Source: Rotaria sp. Silwood1
Lineage: Eukaryota > Rotifera > Eurotatoria > Philodinida > Philodinidae
Assembly: GCA_905250075.1 (NCBI GenBank)
Contig: CAJNOP010000176.1
Span: 257,944 to 321,943, forward strand
DNA: 64,000 nt
Direction: 5' to 3'
Shown: positions 37,900 to 49,243 of the stretch, in pieces
How the letters are laid out: every line of letters starts with the position of its first letter
Numbering within the stretch: position 1 is the first letter of the stretch
The notes under the pieces: model-generated
The model's input: only the letters and a program-made list of their open reading frames with translations
Databases searched by the model: none
What the model was told of the DNA's origin: nothing
Position numbers and translations under genes: made by a program

Positions 37900-38033
37900 C
37901 TCTGAGACTAAAGCCTACTGTAAGATTGATATCTTTCATTCAAAAATTGCGTAGAGATTACACAAATAACTTTTATTTTACATTTAAAACATCAAGAATA
38001 TTTATATTCAAAATATTAAAACAAAAAAAAGAA

Positions 38034-38316
38034 TTATCTAGCATCATAAACAATTAATCGTTTTGTTCGTTTTTTATACAATATTCGATAACCACATTCA
38101 TTACCTAAATACAAAAAAAAACTCTATCAATATTATAAATTAATTAATCCTATTCTAATTTATCTTACATCGAATAACATCCGTTGATTTTAATTCATTT
38201 TCTTTATGACATTCACCACAAATATAAACCATTGCTTTTGGTTGTAAAACATTACTACCTGTTGTTGTCGATGGCATTGGTGTCATCGATGGATCATGTA
38301 TAGGAGTTTTATCCAT
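38034..38316 (-). CDS. POLR2K: RNA polymerase subunit RPABC4 (RPB12)
   Basis: Two exons on the minus strand, 38169-38316 and 38034-38104, encode 72 residues (human about 58; the extra is a Thr/Ser/Pro N-terminus). The protein is the small zinc-binding subunit shared by RNA polymerases I, II and III. The zinc ligands are visible as CGECHKENE and RCNECGYR (two CxxC pairs), followed by the nearly invariant end [14 protein letters not shown]. The coding start lies only 95 bases after the RPL36 stop on the same strand. A good acceptor (TTATTTCTAG) sits six bases before the ATG, the position expected of a spliced-leader acceptor. Confidence 0.96.
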
Positions 38317-38411
38317 ATTAATCTAGAAATAATAAAACAAATGTTTATTTATATATCATAATGAGATGTTTCATTCGATATTTTATTTCTTTAAAACACA
38401 AAAAAAAACGT
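38317..38411 (-). promoter_or_regulatory. Candidate intercistronic region of an RPL36-POLR2K operon
   Basis: Only 95 bases separate the RPL36 stop from the POLR2K start. On the minus strand they carry AATAAA (38382-38387) about 25 bases after the RPL36 stop, then a T-rich tract and TTATTTCTAG ending at 38323, six bases before the POLR2K ATG. Poly(A) signal followed by an acceptor with no donor between is the layout of a polycistron resolved by spliced-leader trans-splicing. Confidence 0.6.
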
Positions 38412-38849
38412 TTATTTATGAGCTTTGCGTTGTGCAAGAATAGCAGCTTGAAGTTCATCACGTTTCTTTTTGGCTCGTTGATGACTTCCTAACTATACAA
38501 AAAAAAATAAAAAATTTAATTTTCAAAAGTTTTTTTTCTACATACACGAGCTTTAATATATTTCAATGCACGTTTATCACGACTAACTTTCATTAATTCC
38601 ATAGCTCGTCGTTCATATGGCATAAAACCAACGATTTCACGAACAAGATCACGAACAAATTTAACATGTTTGCTTTTTTTCTATAGACAAAAAAAAAAGG
38701 TAATTTCAACAGAAAAATAAAAAAAATTAAATTACTTGAACACGTCGTGTTGGTCGAATACGTTTTGAAATAAATTTTTCAAGTTTATGACCTTTATGAA
38801 GACCAGCTGCTATTTCATATTTAGGTATAAATGTTGATTTAGTAGACAT
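38412..38849 (-). CDS. RPL36: Ribosomal protein eL36
   Basis: Three exons on the minus strand, 38736-38849, 38546-38680 and 38412-38492, giving 109 residues (human 105). All junctions are phase 0. eL36 is a component of the large cytosolic ribosomal subunit. Diagnostic blocks are [47 protein letters not shown] and the basic C-terminal helix beginning [14 protein letters not shown]. Introns are 54-55 bp with T-rich acceptors. No acceptor is seen just before its ATG, fitting its place as the first gene of the pair with POLR2K. Confidence 0.97.
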
Positions 38850-40523
38850 GATATTAAATAATTAAATTTGTTTTGTTTCGTCTAATGTTTTATACAAGTG
38901 AATATAAAAGTAAAGTAAAGAAATTTTCATTAATCCATTAAATATTCTATGGAAATATTAACATTTATATATATATTATATTTTTAGATGATAAATAAAT
39001 TAATTTAAAAAAACTTAAATGAATAATTTTTATTTAATTATTATAAAAGATTTATTGTTATAAGATAAATTCTATTGGTTAAATAAATAGTTGTCATTGG
39101 TTATATATGAATCATTATTTTAGAATGAATGATGTACAAATTTGAACAAAACTCTATATTTTCTAACAATAGAAAATGATGATTTGATTTTTTTTTTGTT
39201 TAATTTGAATTTATTTATGAATTAAAACTAAAACAATTATGGTATTATAGTAGGTTTGAACTTGAAATTGTTTGATTAAAATTTTGAATAAAAATGAGTC
39301 AAATTCTGTTATTGAAAATTGTATTCGATATCGAATTTACATTATTATTATCTCAAAAAAATAGACGGCCATCCCCTGTTTAAGACCATGTCCGAGCAAA
39401 AGTTCAAACGCCCTATTAGAAGGTCATGTACTAATTAATTAATATATTCCAAAATTTTGATAAATATTAATTAATAATTAAGGAAATATAACCGATTTTC
39501 TAATGTCTTTTTTTTTGCGAAATCCTTCCTTTCCTATCATAAGTAATACAATTTTTACAAAAAATGGCAGCAAAAAATAATAATTAAAGTTATTAATTTT
39601 AATGAAAAACTGGTCAAAAATTGACCCCCCAATAGAAGGCCATCCAAAAAGTAGCGATGTACTAAGACACTGTATAAGGGCACGCCCTTTTATTCTGGCG
39701 GGGGGTTCAATTCATTTGTTTCTTTGGAAATTCAGTATCTTAACAAAGGAGCATTCGTATCGATTGAAACTTTCAGGTCAAAAATTTAGTAAAATGACTC
39801 TAAAACAATAACCATGACCACGAAACTCTTAAAGAAAAATTTCTAATTATCGATAGGTATTTTTTATATTATAATTTTAAATTGATTTCTTCGCGTAAAT
39901 AATAAACTCTATACATAAAATATACCTATCGTACATAAGACGTTAACAAATTAATATCTGAGATCGCATTATCTTGAAACTTAGTTTATTTATCATAGAA
40001 AATGAATATTTCAAAAAATTCTTTTTTTGAACAAAAAAAAAAACATCAAAAGTGACAGATATTCTTGCTAAAAGCATACTACAACTTACTTTTTCTATAT
40101 TATTTTAAAAGTTGTCTACTTCATTTATTAAATCATCGTACTCTACCTACACTCTATTCAAACTTTGTAATATGGCAACCATGAGAGAGAAGTACTCTTT
40201 AAAATTTCAATGACATTCGTCATTGTTATTAAATTTATTTCAAGAACTTTTCCAAATATTTTATTCATTTTTCCCCTTTTTTCTTTTGCAGATTCATAGA
40301 AAAATAAATCATTTTACTTCTTAAAATGAACAGCACTTGAACATTTTAAAAACAATGTCAATATAGTTAATCTTTACCTGTACATGATATCACTCATCAG
40401 TATACAAAAAAAATTAATTGAAGAATGTTCTTTAAATGAATATTATTTTAATTTTATAAAGCAAAAAGAAAAAAAATAAGGCTTAGAACTTTCTCTTTGT
40501 TTTTTTTTTCTTTCTAGATAATT
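38850..40523. other. Divergent intergenic region, RPL36 / PIH1D1
   Basis: Should contain promoters for RPL36 (leftward) and PIH1D1 (rightward); no TATA box or initiator is distinctive in this AT-rich DNA. From about 39361 to 39720 a more GC-balanced stretch with repeated GGCCATCC-type words (39366, 39647) looks like an old DNA-element remnant, without clear ends. Confidence 0.5.
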
Positions 40524-43500
40524 ATGCAATTAAATGATTTAGAACAAGAAGATGAAGAATTTCAAAATTTTCTTAAACAAGTAGAATATTATTTCTTTCA
40601 ATTATTTTCATATATTATTAATCATTTAATAGGTAACATTACCAAAAAAATCTGATGAAAATAAACAAACAACAAACAACAATGATGAATGTCTTGCTAT
40701 TAAACCTGAACCTGGTAAAAATAAAACAAAATATGATTAATTTTTAAAAAACTATCTTTAAATTTAGGTTTTTGTTTAAAAACAAAACGACTTGATGATG
40801 AAAAAAATAATGAAAAAATCTTTATTAATGTTTGTATATCATCTCAAATTAATCCTCCAAGAGAAATTACTGAAGAAGAACTTATTGAAATTGTTAAATC
40901 AGAAGATCCAGGACGATATCGTGTACCAATTAGTTTAGGTGAACCAATAGCTGATCTTGATAAAAGTTAGTTTATATCAAATTAAAAAAAAAACCAAAAC
41001 TAAGAAATGGTTTTTTTTTCTTTTTATTCAGATGGACAAGCTTGTACAATTTTTACTGTTATTATTCATCCGGATTTTTTTCGTCGTGCACATTCAAGTC
41101 AAACATTTATGAATTTTTTACTTACATTAATTTATGAAGGTTTAGAAAATAAATATCCACAATTTAAACTTGATACTGGTAAGTTATATATGATTTCACT
41201 TAATGTATTTTGTTTTTTCGTTTGCACAACACATACGTACAAATAAAGAAGCATCAATACCAATGAAGTTTTAAAAAAAAATACGCATAAAGAATTCAAA
41301 AAAAAAAAAAGAAAAATGCAAAGATAGATACATATACATGTAGTGAACACCATGAGAAAAAAAAATGAATTAAGATCAATAATAGCATAGTGCATTGCAT
41401 TGGAAAGAACATTAGTTTGTTTTGTTTTGCTTTGCTTTGCTTTTTTTTGTTTGCATGTCAAATGGATGCGAGTATCACAATAGATTTCTGTCTTTTTCTT
41501 TTTAGCCTCTGTTCTGTTCTGAGTATCACATGAATACGCACAAGAAGAGAAAAGAAACAATATCACACTAGCGCTGATTAATAGAACGAAAACAAAAAAA
41601 GAGATTCGGGAGTAGTAGCAAAAAAAAAAGTGGACGGAATTTGAAACAAACATTAACAGACAAAATTGTGCATAACAACTAACCTATTCGTTAATATCAC
41701 TCATATCGTCAAGACTATTATGATCATCATGATCATCTTGATCAGATAGATGATTATTTATACCATTTGTTGTTATTGGTAATTCACATTGAAATTTTTG
41801 AATAGCTAATTCAGTACGACGTTTTTCAATTGTAATACGTTCATTTTCACATTCATTAGCTGCTAATTTAACATCAAGATTTTTTCTTTCAAGTAATAAA
41901 CGTTCTTTATCATAAATAAGTCGTTGACTTGCTAATTCAAGTGTACGTTTACGTTTAATTAATGATTCAAAACGAAGTGAATTTTGTTGTTGTCCATAAG
42001 ATTTTATTGAATTAATAAATTGATGATTTTGTGATAATTTTAAATATTTACGTTGTTTATCTAATGTTCGTTTAGATATTTGTCCATTACTTGTCATTTT
42101 TGATGTTATATGTATTTGTTGTGGTGTAAGAAATGATGAAAGTGATGTTGGTTGAAGACTTGTTGCTGGACTTGGTGAATTATCATCATTACCAAGTAGA
42201 CTAGCACTTTCATCACCTGCAGAATCTAATTGTCCATTAATACCATTTGCAAGATCTGATGATGGAGAATCTGCTTTATCTGATGACTAAAAATAAAAAA
42301 GATATATATATATAAATTTAATTAAGTTTGACAAAGTATAAAAGTGTTCTTAGACATGATTAAATTTGACAGACATTCACGGATGAAAACATTACTTTTT
42401 TTTTTTTCATTTTTATAAAAAAAAATGAATAGAAAAATAACGATTTGTCTTTTATTCCGGAAAGATTGCATGATATATGCAATTATTGTGAATATATCCG
42501 GATAATGATATCTAGAATGAAGACTTGATTAGCTAAAATCAGAATCTAGATTGAAACTCTTCGCTTCATATTTCTGTAGTTCCGGAAGTAGTTTTTTTTT
42601 TCTTTTTTTACTTGACAAAATCTCTTGTTATCTTATCTCGGAACTTCTTCATGCTGTTTTTTGAAATAAGAAGAACGACTTTCTTTTTCCCACTTTTTTT
42701 TTTTTTTTTTTTTGAATCTATTTCAACTAACAAAGCAAATAAAAGTCATATATTAGAACGAAAGGAATATGAATAATAATTTCATCATCATTATGTAAGA
42801 GAATCTTAAGTCAAAAAAAAAAGAAAATTTCTCTTAACATAAACAATCTAAATTTATGATTATTATTATTTTTCTTTTTCTCATAACTAACCCGTTCATT
42901 AAATGTTGTTTCATGATGATGATGATGATGATTATTATTTCCATTGTTTATATTTGATTGTAATTGTAAAGCTTGTTGTTGATGATGTATAACTGCAGCA
43001 ACAGCTGCATGATGAACAAAATGTGGTGATGATGATGATATTGGAGCACGACATATAGATAATATTCTATTATATAAACTCATTTGTTTATTTGATACAG
43101 GTGCTGTTGAACCAGCTGATTGTGCTGCACGATATGCAGCTACTTCACGTTTAGCTTCACTTTGTAATTTTTTCCATTTACGTCGTACATCTTCAACAGT
43201 TCGTTCAACTTGTGGATATGTTGCATTAAGTGTATCTGTTATTTGTTTCCATATAGCTTGTTTTTGTGCTATAACACTTTTTGATGCTTCACGTGAATGT
43301 AATAATTCTTTATATACATCATATTGATCAATAATATTAATTACTTCATGATCAGTAAAATTTGGTTTTCGACGACGTCCAACATGAAATGCATCAATCG
43401 ACGAATAATCTGTTGGTTGATCGTTCATATCTTTGAAATATAAATATCTATGGAATTGAATATATATATATATATATATGTATGAATAAGAAATTCTATG

Positions 43501-45658
43501 TGGATAAGGGATAAGAAGAATGGTTCGATCTGTAATAGAGAAAGAGAAGTCGTCTCGAATGACAAGTCATAAAAAAAAAGAAGAAAAAGTAATCGTAAGA
43601 GAGTCTAAACCAAATACGACACAACGGTGCATCGAGTAGGTAGACACGATGTGTGTTGTTGCTAGGCACCGATCTTCTCTCCTTCGTGTTCTTTCTGTCT
43701 TTACATTGTGCAAGTGACTGAGAACGAGAGTATGAGCGAGAGCTATACTCTTAGAGTGTCCCACCGTCACTACGTAGTCATAGTTTTATTCGTATTATTA
43801 TTTCTCTTCTTCCTTTCTTCTTTTTCTTCTGCTTTTTCTGCGTCCTTATTATGTGCGTGCGTCTCCCTAATCCAGATATATATATATATATATATATGTA
43901 AAAATGCATTTTCGTCCCTTTCTTCATAGGCTCCGTCGTCGTCATCGTCTTTTTTCAAAAAAAAAATTGAAAGAATAAAAGAAGAAATTTTTTTGTGATG
44001 GGTGGTGTCTAGTACCATTACTTTCACTTTCCGTACAACAATAACAAACGAGTAAAAAAAAAAAAAAAAGAAAGAGACGAAGAAGACGAGAATAACGATG
44101 AGGAAAAAAAGTGGGCACATGATGAGAACAGGAAACGATCATAGACCTGTTCATGAGAATGTTCAAGTGAACTATGTGGATTGAGCACTAACGATACTTC
44201 TTTCTTCTCTTTCTACTTCACTTACTTACAATAAATACAAGAATCTAGATTTTTTTTTTTGATGCTATACTACCGCTGAATGGCAACGAACGAGAGTCTT
44301 TTTCTTTTTTTATTTATTTTAATCATTCAGACCTTCGTTCTATGCATGGGAAATGTCATGTTTTTTTTTTTTGTTAACAAATGGATTGCTGATTCTTTTA
44401 TTTTACATCGTTGCTATTGATTATATCTAATGTTTGATGTAGCATGTGGGTGTCCAAGTCTTTTGTTCTCTTTTTTTCCAGGTGTGTGTTACGATCGCTT
44501 TACGCTTGTCTCAATTCCACTCATCATAAACTCTACATATGTGAATCTTTTATATGTTGATAATAGGAAAATGACTTGCTTTTTAAATTATTGCTTGATC
44601 CGATCAGTGAAGTGTAACACTGTGCTTGCTTAATCGACCGTAGTGACTAGTCGCACTATATGAGTTATATGACCTGGGTATATACGTGTCACCTGTTTAC
44701 TCTTTTTTTTCTTACGTTGAATCTTAATCGAAAGTCATCGTCGTTTTCTCTCTCTCTCTTTCCCTTTTCTTTTTTACCTAACGATAGAACAGTAAAAGGC
44801 AACTGTATTTACCATCTTACTACCTTGGTTACAAACAATTGATTTGCTTGATCTAACTTAGCATGATAAGAATTGAAATTATGAATAGAAAAAAAAAAAA
44901 AAAGAATATATTCTAAATATATAAAATATAAAAATAAAATTTAAAACAAGAAAATAATTTATTACTTCAGACTGGATCAAACTCAAAAATCGTAAATATA
45001 TGGGACAATTAACTGAACAATATATTCGAGTTCGTGCTAAACCATTCATTGTCGAAGTTGATCAACAAACAACAAATAATATTGAACAAAAAATGTTTGT
45101 TAACTTAGATTTTTTTTCATTCTACTTTTCAATTAAAATTTCAATGTATTTCTTTTAGAGATACAAATTTAATTATTGAAAAAGGGTGTGTTTTATATAT
45201 TATATAAAAATTTATATCAATTAACTAAAGTCTTTTTTGTTTTTATATCGAATTAATATAGATCTGTACCAGAATATAAAATTATACGTGAACCACTTGA
45301 AGGTAATCCAAATTTTTTAATTATGGATATTCAATTACCTAAAGTGGTGAGTTTAATAAGAAAAAAAAAAACTTTTAAGATTAATTTTTTTTTTTTTTTT
45401 TGTGTTTTTCATAGAAATCTGCTAAAACATTAACACTTGATATTGGTACTGATCGTATTGTATTAACTACACGTTCAAATATTTATCATTTGGATATATG
45501 GTTACCAATTGATATTGATTCTGATGAATGTGGTGCACAATTTGATAAAGCTACTCATGTAAGAAATTTTTTTGATTGATTATTATTATTATTCATTATT
45601 TTAATTTATATTATAGATTTTAACAATAACAATGCCTGTTAAATATGATACAACATAA
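40524..45658 (+). CDS. PIH1D1: PIH1 domain protein 1, R2TP complex subunit
   Basis: Nine exons: 40524-40580, 40633-40714, 40768-40965, 41032-41178, 44971-45094, 45159-45185, 45262-45346, 45415-45558 and 45617-45658, giving 301 residues (human 290). The N-terminal PIH domain is clear: FINVCISSQINPPREITEEEL, RYRVPISLGEPIADLD, GQACTIFTVIIHPDFFRRA and LIYEGLENKYP. The C-terminal CS-like domain includes LDIQLPK-type and TLTLDIGTDRIVL blocks. PIH1D1 is the adaptor of the R2TP chaperone complex, which with HSP90 assembles PIKKs, RNA polymerase II and box C/D snoRNPs, and binds acidic phosphopeptides through the PIH domain. Intron 4 is 3.8 kb and carries an opposite-strand Myb/SANT gene. Exon 6 has only 27 bases. 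An acceptor (TTTCTTTCTAG) lies six bases before the ATG. Confidence 0.94.
41684..43428 (-). CDS. Myb/SANT-like DNA-binding protein (NAIF1-type), nested gene
   Basis: Two exons on the minus strand, 42892-43428 and 41684-42286, phase 0, giving 379 residues. Residues about 20-105 form a Myb/SANT-like domain of the NAIF1 type: NFTDHEVINIIDQY, AIWKQITDTLNA, RTVEDVRRKWKKLQ and EAKREVAAYRAA. A low-complexity middle follows, with Ala/His/Gln runs including six histidines, then a Ser/Pro-rich linker. A charged helix likely to be a coiled coil (RKRTLELASQRLIYDKERLL to ERITIEKRRTELAIQ) is followed by an Asp/His-rich acidic tail. It is probably a nuclear DNA-binding or chromatin factor; the target is unknown. 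The gene lies wholly inside PIH1D1 intron 4 on the other strand. The 605-bp intron contains long T runs. Confidence 0.85.
43429..44970. other. 5' flank of the nested gene, within PIH1D1 intron 4
   Basis: No exon visible. It has (TA)n at 43461-43480 and 43876-43897, an AAAAGAAAG-type purine/pyrimidine-asymmetric stretch around 43560-44110 and T-rich tracts. It should include the promoter of the nested Myb/SANT gene. Confidence 0.55.
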
Positions 45659-46744
45659 ACTATTTTTGTTAAATCTATTAAGATTTGTCGCCAGATAAGA
45701 ATGAAAAATATGAATAATATTACATCATTGTTAATAACTAATAAATAAAATATATACTCAATGTTGATAATTTTTCTAAAATTTTATTTTGTCTTCAAAG
45801 AGTACTAGTTATTGTACTCAAATATTATGTACCATTTTGAATCGGATGTATACTAGTTTGTAGACTATGATCTGAATAGAAATAGTCTAGAAAGATTTAT
45901 CTCCATATGTTGTACTTCTTGACTTTTGATGTTTTTATTGAATTTTTGATCATACAGTCAAATTAAAGAGATTTTCTTTGAAATTTTCCTTAGAAGTACT
46001 TAATTCACTGATTAATTTCTCTCGTATTATAGTAAAAATCCAACAAAACTCATAATTCTACAAAGAAAGTCCATATGGCCAAACTCTAAGCTGAAAAGCG
46101 ATAAATCATTTCAAGTGCTTCTCTGATAAGAGATTAGTTATATACTAATATAAAATGAGTTGCGTACAGTCTATTTCGTAACATAATAAAAAAAAAGACA
46201 TTAAATTGCAGTACATGTGACATATTTTGAATGCATGATTCGAATCTTTTTTTCGTCATTCTTTTGTCGAAATGAATAATTACTATTTGTTTTTTTTAAA
46301 TTTATTTCTAATTAATAGTATCTATTCTTGAAGCCTAAGGCTATAAATTCTTAAGTACTAATAATCTCGAATGAGCTACGACTTATCAAACAATAATTTG
46401 AGAAAAAAAGAATACATCTAAATATATGTAAGTTTAATATGTTTAACTAAGTACGTTATATATGTAGTTGTACAAAATTCTTATTGATTCATGATTTGAT
46501 ACTTTACTCTTGATTGGAAAAGTATTTAGAAAACGAATAAAATTTTATTGTTTATATTAATTAGCATAGTCAAGCAATTGATTATATTAACATATGTCAA
46601 TGAATGAAATACCGCATGTTACTTTTATTTTTGATAAAACTTCGATAATATAAATCTGATGTCAGTTCATAGACAAGATCTATTGAATGATAATGAATAA
46701 ATTCTTATTCAAAATTCATCAGTTTTTTTTCAATAGATAATTGT

Positions 46745-47375
46745 TTAAGCCTCCTCCTCCTCACAAAAAGTCAGTTTTCGCTAGAATGGTCAAAATTGAG
46801 ATGAATACATGGGAAGATACCCCGTCATTTGATCTTTCATAAATGGTAAAACTTCTCTTCGATATCACATTTTTTTCAAAAAATTTTCGAGATTTCTGAT
46901 AACCTTTATTCGAAAAACCAAAAAATCTTTTTCGTTTTTTCTCAGCTCACAATATCTCGAACGCGCAAACCAAATTTCTCTGTCGATACTCGTCCAATAT
47001 ATATATTTTTTTTTTGTTTGAAAGAACGCATCAAAACGCAGTGCAGTACAGAGCGCTTTTTTTTTTAATTATATATACAGACACTTACATAACTTGACAT
47101 CCATTTTTTAAGGATTTTTTGAGTCATTGAACTTTCGATCCATTTTTTTCTCTACAACAAGTAAGTATTTAAAAAAAGGGCTCTGTACTGCACTGCATTC
47201 TGACATGCTCTTTCAAACAAGAAAAAAATTTAAATGCATCACACGGACCCGAACTGAGAAATTTGATTTGCCAAATGAGCAATTTTTGACCCTTGTTTGG
47301 CTGATATCTCGCCAAAACATCATGATATCTGGCGGAAAACTTTACCATAGCCTTCCCACACTAACCCCAACATAT
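46745..47375. mobile_element. Partial TTAA-started element, cut by a gap
   Basis: Begins TTAAGCCTCCTCCTCCTCAC, resembling the start of the element at 4719, including the following TCA(A/G)TTTT and GGTCAAA words. A strong inner hairpin pairs 47018-47062 with 47171-47219 (CAGTGCAGTACAGAG against CTCTGTACTGCACTG). The other end is lost in the gap at 47376-47475. Confidence 0.4.
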
Positions 47376-47475
47376 NNNNNNNNNNNNNNNNNNNNNNNNN
47401 NNNNNNNNNNNNNNNNNNNNNNNNNNNNNNNNNNNNNNNNNNNNNNNNNNNNNNNNNNNNNNNNNNNNNNNNNNN
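47376..47475. other. Assembly gap (100 N)
   Basis: One hundred unknown bases, probably caused by the inverted repeat on its left. Confidence 0.99.
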
Positions 47476-47692
47476 AAGGGTTTTCCATTGTTCATTCGAG
47501 GATTAGCTACGAATAATGAACATGGCTACATATTATTCCTAAACTAAATGTCAAATTCATAAAGCACGTTGTTTTCTTTTGATAATATATTACTTTGATG
47601 AAATCTATGGGAACATGAATTTATTTAGATATGTTCAACATATGTATTAATTATAAATATAATTATATATTATCATTTTATTTATCAATTGA

Positions 47693-49243
47693 ATGGTTAT
47701 CTATTCACAAAACATTGTTTATGATGTTTTGCCATTGTTAATGCTTGTCTCATTTTTGAGATTTAGCATTACAAAAGCAACATCAACATTATCGTTGACA
47801 AATGATGATAATAATAATAATAATGATAATCAAATGAGACGAGCTGATGAATGTAAATATAATTTTAAATAATTCTATGATAAAATAAAATAAATATTAT
47901 GTACCCTTTTTTTTTCAATAGATGTCATGACTTCAGCACGAATTGATGGTATTAAACGTTCAAATGTTTGTGGAGATGGTTATCGTATTGAAGGAGCTCT
48001 TCTTAAATCTTATTCATATTCTGATCGTGAATCATATTTACCTTATGAAGATTGCTATATGACATTTAAAGTTTGAAATTATTCTATGTATTATTAATAT
48101 TGAAATGTGTTAATTTCTTTTTCTAGGCTCGTCAATCTGACAATCAAATACGTATTCGTATTCTATCATTAGATCTTAATGATATTCATAATGGTATTAA
48201 TTGTCTAGATTCACTTCGTTTTTATAAATCAGTTTACATAACAAAACAAGATAAACTTGTATATATTGATATATATAAATAAACATTAAACTTTTTTTTT
48301 TCTTTTTGTATTCATTTAAGGATACTGTTGAATGTGGACAATTAACTGAACAAGAAAAATTTCATGTAATTTCACCAACAGGAATTGTTACTGCACATTT
48401 TTCGTTAGTAGAATTATAAAATTTAGTTTTTGAAAATAAAAATATTTAAATAAGTTTTTCTTTTTTAAGAACCGATGGTGGAAATGTTAATGGTCAAGGT
48501 TTTAAAGTTGTACTAACTGCTTTTCGTTATCGTAAGTTTAGTAAAAAAAAAAAAAAAATCTATATAAATACAAATCTTTTATTTTTAATTTTATAGCAAA
48601 TAAAACACATCCATGCGATTCAAATAATGAAGAATTTCTATGTAGAAGTAAAGAATGTATTAGTAGTTTACTTTTATGTGATGGTATATCTTATTTAATT
48701 ATTTTTTCTATAATTTTTCTTTCTTTTTTTTTATTATATTAATATAAATATAGGTGTTCCTCATTGTTTGGATAATTCAGATGAATTATCAGATCGTTCA
48801 TGTGCTTCAAGTAAAATTAAATATTATAAAAAAAAAAATATTAGCATATTTTTATATTATAATATTGTAGAAACTTTAAATAGTGAATTAAATAATCGTA
48901 TAACAACATCTAAACGTCAACATTGGCGTGGTATTTTAATAGCTGCATTTTTACTTATTATATTATTTGTATTTATTCTCTTCATGATTTATCTTATTTG
49001 TCGTCGTTGTATTCATCCACCAATGCCCTTAACAAATCATGCAAACAAAAATTATGCAACTATGTTAAATTCTTGTATGTGTTTTTTTTCTTTTTTTTTA
49101 TACAAAATTTATTTTTTTAAACATTAAAAGAAAATTTTATTTTAGCTAAAACTGGATCTAAAACAACAACAACAACAACACAAGTTGTAATACAAAATGA
49201 TAAAATTGGAAAACGTCTTGATGATGATTACAATATACTCTAA
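47693..49243 (+). CDS. CUB-LDLa single-pass membrane protein
   Basis: Nine exons: 47693-47852, 47922-48070, 48127-48258, 48321-48403, 48470-48531, 48597-48683, 48754-48810, 48871-49074 and 49146-49243, giving 343 residues in one frame. A hydrophobic N-terminal segment (YDVLPLLMLVSFLRFSI) probably acts as signal peptide. One CUB-like domain (from NVCGDGYRIEG to GQGFKVVLTAFR) is followed by an LDL-receptor class A repeat with six Cys (CDSNNEEFLC, ECISSLLLCD, HCLDNSDELSDRSC). The calcium-binding acidic motif DNSDE is intact. Then come a transmembrane helix (ILIAAFLLIILFVFILFMIYLI), CRRC, and a short Thr-rich cytoplasmic tail. The order CUB, LDLa, TM recalls NETO and LRP12-type receptors but with one CUB domain; the ligand is unknown. 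Introns are 52-76 bp. Confidence 0.88.

Larger units (their letters stand above)
34502..38033. other. Intergenic region with hairpin and MITE
   Basis: No convincing gene. It holds T-rich tracts, a hairpin at 36763-36909, a moderately GC-rich patch (37380-37620) with two overlapping open frames of no recognisable family, and the MITE at 37719-37899. Upstream of 34501 lies the TMEM272-like promoter region; no core element stands out. Confidence 0.55.
45659..47692. other. Intergenic, PIH1D1 to CUB/LDLa gene
   Basis: PIH1D1 3' UTR region (AATAAA near 45742), then AT-rich DNA with no exon, a partial mobile element from 46745 and a 100-base gap. Nothing else is recognised. Confidence 0.6.

Noticed and set aside
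41410-41450. TTTTG/CTTTG short tandem run
   Set aside because: Simple repeat in an intron with no sign of function.
41132-41653. 173-codon minus-strand ORF rich in Phe and Leu
   Set aside because: Shadow of A-rich DNA in PIH1D1 intron 4 and antisense to PIH1D1 exon 4; no domain.
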